Under the pieces are notes generated by a model, which saw only the letters and a program-made list of their open reading frames with translations, did not search any database and had not been told where the DNA came from. A program made the translations under genes and the position numbers. From Intestinimonas massiliensis (ex Afouda et al. 2020) (GTDB taxonomy: Bacteria > Bacillota > Clostridia > Oscillospirales > Oscillospiraceae), in contig NZ_LR131148.1 of NCBI RefSeq assembly GCF_900626285.1, positions 316,276 through 334,889 on the forward strand: 18,614 nucleotides of DNA, written 5' to 3'. The number at the start of each line of letters is the position of its first letter. Positions within the stretch are counted from its first letter, which is position 1. Shown one piece after another: positions 14,296 through 18,614 of this stretch.

Positions 14296-16215
14296 TCAGC
14301 GAAACCACAATTTCCAAACGGCCAGGACGATACCAGCTATAACAGCGAACCAGAAAACCATCATGAAATCCTCTGGCAGCACTCCAATGACCGCGCCCAG
14401 GAAAGCGGGATACTGCCCACTTTTACTTTTGATATCTGCGATAAAATCCGAGAAAATATCGTTGATACCGGACAGGCTATCGATCAGCTGCTTCAGCTTG
14501 TCCACGATCCAGCCGATCCCGTTGGCAATAAAATTGCCGATGGACGCAAACAGCCCACTGTCAGCATTCTGCGTTTCCACGTACGTCTCGCCGCAGCGGG
14601 TGCAGGTGTAGGTGGTCTGACCGTAGGTAATAACAGCCTGCTCGATCCATTCTGTGCCGCAGCTGGAACAGATGCAGTCATAGCTGCCGCTGCTCTGGCT
14701 CAGCACTGAATCGAATGATGTGCTGCCGCAGTCCGGACAGGCGGCATCCTCCGGCAGAGCATAGGTGGTTTGGGTGGAGGATGTGGGCTGCCAGTCATGA
14801 CCCAGCGGCTCCAGATCCTCCACGACCTCAGCCCCGCACACTGAGCAGACGCCTTTTCGTTCCCCTGGATCAATACAGGTGGGCGGCGTCACTGTCTCAT
14901 AGGTATAGACATGATCCAGCTGGGGGATCTCTTCCGTGTAGGTATCCCCGCACAGAGAGCAGGTATAGGTCCGCACGCCGGGAGCGGTACAGGTGGCGGC
15001 GGTGGTGATCTCTGATGTGTAACTATGCTGGCAGGTACTGGGGTCCTTTTTGGTCGCCGTCACATAGGCGTAGGTATCGGCCTGGATCAGAGCCCCGTCC
15101 GCATAATAGGAGATGGTCAGCAGATCATCGCCATAGGTCAGGTCAATCCGGTCAATATCGGCCTCGCCGATCAGGAAGGTGCCGGGCTCCAGAAAAAGCT
15201 GGTAAGTACGGGTATTGTAGTCAAAAATCCAGCCGGTGGTCTGATACTGAGCGCCGGTGACCGGCTCAGTAAAGACAAGGGTATCTTCATCGTACAAATC
15301 CGGGTCGAAAACATCGGTGACCTTTCCGTCAGCATCCACCGTACCAATGAAGTAATTGGTGCTGTTGTCTACATTGTTGTAGTTGGTTACCAGCTGCATG
15401 AAGGAACTGGGACGAGACACCACACCAGGAACATCAGAAATATTATCTAACCGCTCAATATGAACAGCACCAGAAAATGTACAAGTATCACCCCTAAAAA
15501 TATTAAGCGGCGACTGACAATTTAAATCTACATAGCTTTGTCCAAAATATTTTGAAGTAACTTCAAAATCAACAGGTGCTATATAAGATCCATACGCAAC
15601 AGATGTCCCTCCTTGTCCAGGAGTTCCAACATTTACGTAAAATGTAATAGATGACACCGGATTACCTTGAAAGATAAAACTATCGACATAAAATCGATAC
15701 TTACCAGGTGAAAGATAAAAATTATCTGACATAATAGAGGGATAACGCTTGCCATAAGTCTCAAAACAATATTCCGAAACGGAAAATGCACCATTAGATG
15801 TTATGAAATCTTGAAGAACAAAGAAATTTTCATTGGAAGTATACGTCCAAACCGGATAAATGACAAAAGAACCATTTGAACTCACCGCAACATATGGAAG
15901 GCCAGATATATAATCATCCTCAGCGGCATATATGTCGGCCTCGGTGTAACCGGCGGCAAGATATTCCGCAAAGGAATTAATGCCTGAACTCGCTACAGAC
16001 GCTAAAAATGTACCAAGGCCACCAGGAAGAACGGTGAAATCCCCGACAAACCCTAATGCCTGCAAACTTGCATCCATTAGCCAAGGGCCATAACCAGACG
16101 TTACATAATAGTAAGCTACCTCATTATACCAAGCAGCAAAAACAACAGTAAAACATGTGGAAATACACATGACAACCGATAAAATCAATGCTATAATGCG
16201 GTTAAAGATTTTCAT
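14296..16215 (-). CDS. Filamentous phage adsorption protein (pIII-like), secreted and membrane-anchored
   Basis: This 639-residue protein has a signal peptide (MKIF start, cleavage near VFA at 27-28), a large exterior part and a C-terminal membrane span (about 616-636) ending WKLWFR. That is the layout of the pIII adsorption protein, held in the membrane until the virion is released. Residues about 395-545 contain repeated Cys/His modules (TYTCSLCGDTY, GVCSVCGAE, CPDCG, CSSCG, YTCTRCGETY) like those in Firmicute surface proteins, probably zinc-ribbon or disulfide folds. The coding DNA for roughly the first 260 residues (about 15430-16215) is clearly AT-rich compared with the rest, so the N-terminal domain looks imported or fast-evolving. 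That domain probably binds the host receptor; no known fold is recognised in it. Confidence 0.8.
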   Translation of the reverse strand: MKIFNRIIALILSVVMCISTCFTVVFAAWYNEVAYYYVTSGYGPWLMDASLQALGFVGDFTVLPGGLGTFLASVASSGINSFAEYLAAGYTEADIYAAEDDYISGLPYVAVSSNGSFVIYPVWTYTSNENFFVLQDFITSNGAFSVSEYCFETYGKRYPSIMSDNFYLSPGKYRFYVDSFIFQGNPVSSITFYVNVGTPGQGGTSVAYGSYIAPVDFEVTSKYFGQSYVDLNCQSPLNIFRGDTCTFSGAVHIERLDNISDVPGVVSRPSSFMQLVTNYNNVDNSTNYFIGTVDADGKVTDVFDPDLYDEDTLVFTEPVTGAQYQTTGWIFDYNTRTYQLFLEPGTFLIGEADIDRIDLTYGDDLLTISYYADGALIQADTYAYVTATKKDPSTCQHSYTSEITTAATCTAPGVRTYTCSLCGDTYTEEIPQLDHVYTYETVTPPTCIDPGERKGVCSVCGAEVVEDLEPLGHDWQPTSSTQTTYALPEDAACPDCGSTSFDSVLSQSSGSYDCICSSCGTEWIEQAVITYGQTTYTCTRCGETYVETQNADSGLFASIGNFIANGIGWIVDKLKQLIDSLSGINDIFSDFIADIKSKSGQYPAFLGAVIGVLPEDFMMVFWFAVIAGIVLAVWKLWFR

Positions 16216-16242
16216 CCTATTTCACCACCAGGAGGTAAGCCT

Positions 16243-16479
16243 ATGGACTGGTTGATAAGAGGAGCGATTTTACTCGCAGTCTGGATAATTGTCGCTATTG
16301 CGGTAAAAATCGACAGAAAAAATGGGCATTACACGCCTAAAGAAAAACGGTTCCGCAAACAATGGGAAGCTGAGCGCGAAGCAGAAGAAAAGGCAAACCA
16401 GGAATTTCGGGCGGCATCCAAGCCATTGACACAGCAGAGTTTTGAGGAATGGAAGGCCGCAAACAAAAAGCAGCCGTAG
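16243..16479 (+). CDS. Small membrane protein with charged tail (78 aa), opposite strand
   Basis: The start ATG 16243 has AGGAGG about seven bases upstream, one of the best ribosome sites in the region. Residues 4-21 form a membrane span (LIRGAILLAVWIIVAIAV); residues 22-78 are highly charged, helical and Glu/Lys-rich, probably cytoplasmic. It is transcribed away from the adsorption gene with only 27 bp between the two starts. It therefore runs against the minus-strand phage operon, which is unusual and suggests separate control. Small proteins of this shape can act in phage release, immunity or assembly, but nothing in the sequence decides. No family is recognised. Confidence 0.72.
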   Translation: MDWLIRGAILLAVWIIVAIAVKIDRKNGHYTPKEKRFRKQWEAEREAEEKANQEFRAASKPLTQQSFEEWKAANKKQP

Positions 16480-16500
16480 GCACACAACCAGCATTTGAAC

Positions 16501-16693
16501 AGGAGCCGCTTTTACCCCGGAGCGGGAACTCCTTATAGGGGCGCATTACCTCCAGGAGAAGACAGGCCTAGATGGCAGGACGACAAACAGGGCGTCCATC
16601 TGATGTCACTCCTGGAGGTGTTGCGTAACGAGATTCAAAAACTTTATAAGGGGGCCTCCTCCCTGGAATTCAGTATAGGGACAGAATTCCAGG
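16501..16693. other. Non-coding region with three consecutive hairpins
   Basis: The 232-bp gap 16480-16711 has no convincing gene. Hairpin 1: AGGAG plus CCGC (16501-16509) pair with GCGG and CTCCT (16522-16533). Hairpin 2 is a long rod: CGCA (16542-16545) with TGCG (16622-16625), ACCTCCAGGAG (16548-16558) with CTCCTGGAGGT (16609-16619), and inner GACA/TGTC and AGATGG/CCATCT stems. Hairpin 3: CCTGGAATTC (16662-16671) with GAATTCCAGG (16684-16693). This may be a phage origin or packaging signal, or a structured leader or small RNA before the 37-aa gene. Confidence 0.7.
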
Positions 16694-16711
16694 AAAGGAG
16701 ATGAAAGCCCC

Positions 16712-16825
16712 ATGGAAAACCTAAAAGCAATCTGGGATGTAATGACAAGCCCCAATATGATTGTTATTTATATCCCCATCGCTTTAGGTATCATCACCGG
16801 CGCAGTCAGCAAACGCCACCGGTGA
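16712..16825 (+). CDS. Very small membrane protein (37 aa), minor-coat-like
   Basis: ATG 16712 opens a 37-codon frame with one hydrophobic span (about 16-31, ending GIITGAV) and a basic C-terminus (SKRHR). The AAAGGAG site is eleven bases upstream, a little far. A competing ATG at 16701 gives only seven codons (MKAPWKT) and could be a leader peptide. The shape (short, single span, basic tail) matches tip or minor coat proteins such as pVII and pIX by type only. A good rho-independent terminator follows directly. It lies on the plus strand, opposite to the main phage operon. Confidence 0.6.
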   Translation: MENLKAIWDVMTSPNMIVIYIPIALGIITGAVSKRHR

Positions 16826-16839
16826 TAATCGAAATCAGG

Positions 16840-16872
16840 AACAGCGCTCCCTTTGGGGGCGCTGTTCTTTTG
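16840..16872 (+). terminator. Rho-independent terminator
   Basis: AACAGCGC plus TCCC (from 16840) pairs with GGGG plus GCGCTGTT (to 16866) around a TTTG loop, followed by CTTTTGT. It ends the plus-strand small-gene transcript and abuts repeat copy E. Confidence 0.82.
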
Positions 16873-16935
16873 TCACACAACCAGCTCGTGCTGCCGGCCG
16901 GATCCGGAGCAGCTGCAGGAACGGATTGTGTTACA
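16871..16935 (-). repeat. Short inverted-repeat element, copy E (65 bp)
   Basis: TGTCACACAA (16871-16880, one mismatch from the family arm) faces TTGTGTTACA (16926-16935). The core holds GGCCGGATCC, shared with copy A, and GCTGC/GCAGC inner arms. It sits at the junction of two converging genes. The TAA stop of the minus-strand gene at 16931 is part of the right arm. Confidence 0.8.
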
Positions 16936-17086
16936 ACTTCCTGGAACCATGATAGATCAACAGGAACAAGCCCAGGAAGATCTGGAAAACCAGGAACCCC
17001 GCAAGAAACCGGAAAAACTCCAGTTTACAGGCAGCCTGGAAGATATCTGAAAACAGGCCGGAACAGCCAGAGAAAAAATCAATCAT
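16931..17086 (-). CDS. Small membrane protein (51 aa) after the coat gene
   Basis: ATG 17086 has GGAGG five bases upstream, placed right after the coat-gene terminator. The protein is Phe/Leu-rich with a strong membrane span at about 26-45 (FLAGFLVFQIFLGLFLLIY) and a basic end (HGSRKL). It has two Cys in the N-terminal part. The plus-strand alternative frame here lacks a ribosome site, so the minus reading is preferred. By position (after the major coat gene and its terminator, before the adsorption gene) it resembles the small tip-protein genes of other filamentous phages. No family can be named. Its stop codon lies in repeat copy E. Confidence 0.72.
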   Translation of the reverse strand: MIDFFSGCSGLFSDIFQAACKLEFFRFLAGFLVFQIFLGLFLLIYHGSRKL

Positions 17087-17096
17087 AACAGCCTCC

Positions 17097-17133
17097 AAAA
17101 AGAGTAGGGGTGTGAGCTCGGGGCCCACACCCC
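17097..17133 (-). terminator. Rho-independent terminator directly after the coat gene
   Basis: On the minus strand GGGGTGTG pairs with CACACCCC (arms at 17126-17133 and 17107-17114) around an 11-base loop, followed by TACTCTTTTT (17106-17097). It starts about ten bases after the coat stop. In Ff phages a terminator after gene VIII allows very high coat expression with some read-through; the layout here is the same. Confidence 0.82.
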
Positions 17134-17143
17134 TGAGCGGAGA

Positions 17144-17327
17144 TCACCGGGCGGCACCCTTGGCCTTGCGGAAGAACCGGAAACCAAGAGACACGATGGA
17201 CGCACCGACAAAGAGGGTAAGGATGGGATTGCCGGTGATGACGTCCCAAACGATACTAATACCGGAAGTGATGACGGTACCTGCTTCGGTAAGCAGAGTG
17301 GCGGCGGTAACAGCTTCCTGCGGTCAC
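17144..17327 (-). pseudogene. Major coat protein-like gene (pVIII-type) with apparent one-base frameshift near its start
   Basis: From the codon at 17317 to the stop at 17144-17146 runs a clean frame (starts EAVTAATLLTEAGTV, ends FFRKAKGAAR) with the layout of a filamentous major coat protein: a short N-terminal part, one membrane span (NPILTLFVGASIVSLG) and a basic DNA-facing C-terminus. No ATG, GTG or TTG opens this frame; an in-frame TGA is only three codons before that point. A GTG at 17325-17327, preceded by GGAAAGGAGG, is one base out of frame. Removing one A near 17315-17318 would give a 60-residue protein. The cause may be a sequencing error (the contig edge is also poor), a decayed gene, or an unusual start such as CTG at 17296. 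The gene lies between a tRNA-like gene and a strong terminator, fitting high expression. Confidence 0.62.
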
Positions 17328-17347
17328 TCCTCCTTTCCTACAAAATT

Positions 17348-17421
17348 TGGTTGCGGGTGCTGGAATCGAACCAGCGGCTCCAGACGCAGAATCTGACGTG
17401 CTGCCATTGCACCAACCCGCG
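17348..17421 (-). tRNA. tRNA-Gln-like gene (anticodon CTG), CCA encoded
   Basis: The minus strand folds as a cloverleaf: acceptor GCGGGT with ACCCGC plus a C1-A72 mismatch, D stem GTGC/GCAC with GG in the loop, anticodon stem TCAGA/TCTGG with loop TTCTGCG (anticodon CTG), T stem GCTGG/CCAGC with loop TTCGATT, then A and CCA. The length is 74 nt. Bacterial tRNA-Gln normally has U1-A72; here position 1 is C. Position 37 is C, where a purine is usual. The gene may be functional, degenerate, or a processing signal. It ends about 20 bases before the coat gene start region and is probably on the same transcript, after rep. Confidence 0.8.
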
Positions 17422-17549
17422 ATATAAATGCTGGAAAGCCTTTTGTATCATCAGTTGTCTACATGCAGAAGACTATTTAATAGGGCGACGTTTAACACCC
17501 AGACTTCCCTTTGTGGCTTTTTTATGTGACTTAAACCAGCAAATTTATA

Positions 17550-18536
17550 TCAAAACTCCGGATCATCTTCCACGGTGAACCACCGCCGCACCTTGTCGGC
17601 AAAGGCTTCCTTCCGAGCCTGATGCTCCTTTACAATCAGCTCATACTTGGGATTAGGCTTACAGCGGCGCATATTGACCATACTCACAAAATCATCAAAT
17701 GTATCGCAGACCTGGAGCATGGCATCAATGGCGTTACCCGCCATCTCAAACACATAGTGCTTGCACTTCTCCAGGTTATAGGCCCCGCCGGGCACTGTAA
17801 AGATCTTGATACGGGACACATCACCGATAAGATCATACCAATAATCCGTTGTCTGCCAACGGGACTTGTTACTGTCATCTTCATCCGGCTCCACATAGCG
17901 AAGGTAATTGAGCAGCACACCGGCAAAGGCCTCGCCCACATCCATGGGGATCTTGCTGAATTCTTCCGCCCGGCCATCCCGGAGCTGCAGCTCCACACGT
18001 ACCCAATGACGACCATCACCGAAACCACGCTCGGCGGCCTTATCGTAGATCCGGACAAGGACCTTGCTCCTGGGACTGCCGATCTGGACACTGATGCCTT
18101 TGCAAGAACGTGTCACTTCCCACCAATTCATACGGCTGATGTAGTGCTGGGATTCAGTATCCTGCGCCACCCGGTTTATATCCAATATCCCGGTATGGTC
18201 GTCATAAGCGACATCCAGCCGGGTCATATGCAAATCATTGCCATGGATGAACGCAAAAAGATCTTCCCACTTATTGGCCAACGTGGTGAGATCCTCAAAA
18301 TTCCGGCAGCCCTGACCGGACATTTCGCACCAGACACCCATATCCTCACGGCCATTATAATGGATGGAGATACAGCCAAAATAGAGCCGGTCCATGTAAC
18401 CACGGGCGCCTTTTGTTTCAGTCCAGGGACAATGCGACATACCAAGAGCCTCAATCAGCTGCTGCGGAGTATGCTTCTTACTGGTGAATGACAGCCAGTC
18501 ATACAGCACAACATTTTCATTGATATTACTGTCCAT
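17550..18536 (-). CDS. Phage replication initiation protein (Rep_trans / RstA-like)
   Basis: This 328-residue protein matches the replication initiation factor family found in filamentous phages and rolling-circle plasmids. Family-type blocks are visible: VVLYDWLSFT (9-18), SGQGCRNFE (73-81), HMTRLDVAYDD (103-113), GSPRSKVLVRIYDKAAERG (153-171) with the likely nicking Tyr164, and WVRVELQLR (178-186). Such proteins nick the plus strand at the double-strand origin and start rolling-circle replication. The start ATG 18536 has GGGGGG about six bases upstream. The long plus-strand frame opposite it is a shadow. It is the first gene of the minus-strand phage block that can be seen; a 128-bp gap to the tRNA shows no confident promoter. 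Upstream lies a G/C-run hairpin at the window edge. Confidence 0.9.
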   Translation of the reverse strand: MDSNINENVVLYDWLSFTSKKHTPQQLIEALGMSHCPWTETKGARGYMDRLYFGCISIHYNGREDMGVWCEMSGQGCRNFEDLTTLANKWEDLFAFIHGNDLHMTRLDVAYDDHTGILDINRVAQDTESQHYISRMNWWEVTRSCKGISVQIGSPRSKVLVRIYDKAAERGFGDGRHWVRVELQLRDGRAEEFSKIPMDVGEAFAGVLLNYLRYVEPDEDDSNKSRWQTTDYWYDLIGDVSRIKIFTVPGGAYNLEKCKHYVFEMAGNAIDAMLQVCDTFDDFVSMVNMRRCKPNPKYELIVKEHQARKEAFADKVRRWFTVEDDPEF

Positions 18537-18569
18537 GGTATGCCCCCCATTGTCTCCTATGTAGATAGT

Positions 18570-18614
18570 GCCCCCCTGTTAGCGAGGGGGGCCTCCCGGA
18601 GGGAGCGACCCTCC
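18570..18614. other. G/C-run hairpins upstream of rep
   Basis: GCCCCCC (18570-18576) pairs with GGGGGGC (18586-18592) around a 9-base loop. Next to it CTCCC/GGGAG (18593-18597 with 18601-18605) or GGAGGG/CCCTCC (18598-18603 with 18609-18614) can form as alternatives. The region is cut off by the window edge. It may be a rep leader, a terminator of an upstream gene, or part of an origin. Confidence 0.5.

Larger units (their letters stand above)
10271..18614. mobile_element. Filamentous phage (inovirus-type) prophage with IS30-like transposase; right end outside the window
   Basis: Rep, a coat-like small protein, an adsorption protein with signal peptide and C-terminal anchor, several 37-124 residue single-span membrane proteins and a Zot/pI ATPase occur together within 6.2 kb, the gene set that defines filamentous phages. 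GC content drops visibly compared with the host operon, and a short inverted-repeat family occurs only inside this span. The left boundary is placed at the first repeat copy (10271), 47 bp after the addA stop; the true junction could lie anywhere from 10224. No tyrosine or serine recombinase is seen; the only recombinase is the IS30-family transposase. The right end, and therefore the full length, is not visible. Confidence 0.82.

Noticed and set aside
16495..16704. Plus-strand 69-codon frame
   Set aside because: No ribosome site, TTG start, and it runs through the three hairpins; composition is explained by the structured region.
10271..16935. The inverted-repeat elements as integron attC sites (3' gene ends, hairpin form, AAC/GTT arms)
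   Set aside because: The right arms read GTTACAA, which does not fit the GTTRRRY core, no integron integrase is seen, and the genes form phage operons, not cassettes.
16951..17052. Plus-strand 33-codon acidic frame starting ATG 16951
   Set aside because: No ribosome site; the opposite strand holds a better-supported gene with GGAGG and a membrane span.
17348..17421. tRNA as the chromosomal attachment site of the prophage
   Set aside because: Phage genes lie on both sides of it, no second partial copy of the tRNA is visible, and no tyrosine integrase is present.
17622..18491. Long plus-strand frame opposite rep
   Set aside because: It is the antisense shadow of rep; no ribosome site or family features, while rep shows conserved motifs.
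10224..18614. CRISPR array
   Set aside because: The repeats are five, irregularly spaced by hundreds to thousands of bases and internally palindromic; there are no regular spacers or cas genes.

Overview
The window joins two kinds of DNA. From about position 160 to 10223 it is dense, GC-rich bacterial chromosome. From about 10271 to the right edge it is less GC-rich and compact, and looks like an integrated filamentous phage (inovirus-type prophage). The first 159 bases are not genomic: positions 127-159 are a near match to the Illumina Nextera read-1 adapter and transposon end, so the left edge is an untrimmed artefact. The host looks like a GC-rich gut Firmicute of the Clostridia, perhaps Oscillospiraceae-like. 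This is inferred from AddAB (not RecBCD), strong GGAGG ribosome sites, a sporulation-type D,D-carboxypeptidase with SLH repeats, and a Na+/alanine (AGCS) symporter. No species can be assigned from sequence alone.

Host part. A truncated lipoprotein gene (160-254, minus) lies just downstream of a D-alanyl-D-alanine carboxypeptidase with three SLH repeats (274-1692, minus). Divergent from it is a tight three-gene operon: addB, an AGCS-family symporter, and addA (1853-10223). The 4-bp and 12-bp gaps show co-transcription. AddA and AddB together form the helicase-nuclease that processes double-strand breaks; the symporter between them has no obvious link to that work.

Mobile part. Past addA comes a 391-bp non-coding stretch holding the first copy of a short inverted repeat and a strikingly ordered set of hairpins, including a nested three-way junction. 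Then, on the plus strand, come a 48-residue Cys-rich protein, a ribbon-helix-helix/coiled-coil protein and an IS30-family DDE transposase. Facing them on the minus strand, in order of transcription from the right edge, are: a phage-type replication initiator (Rep), a tRNA-Gln-like gene, a major-coat-like gene that needs a frame correction, a terminator, a small membrane protein, a 639-residue signal-peptide and C-anchored adsorption protein, four small membrane proteins, and a Zot/pI-type morphogenesis ATPase. Two small plus-strand membrane-protein genes (16243-16479 and 16712-16825) sit inside this block, around a second hairpin-rich non-coding region. Rep, small coat proteins, anchored adsorption protein and Zot ATPase are the diagnostic set of a filamentous phage. 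No serine or tyrosine integrase is visible, so the IS30-type transposase is the best candidate integration enzyme.

Most unusual signals: a five-copy family of 52-65 bp elements bounded by TGTAACACAA / TTGTGTTACA, confined to the mobile part and mostly at gene 3' ends; the three-way-junction DNA next to the left boundary; a tRNA-Gln-like gene with a C1-A72 mismatch immediately upstream of the coat gene; and a coat reading frame with no usable start unless one base is removed. The right end of the prophage is outside the window.
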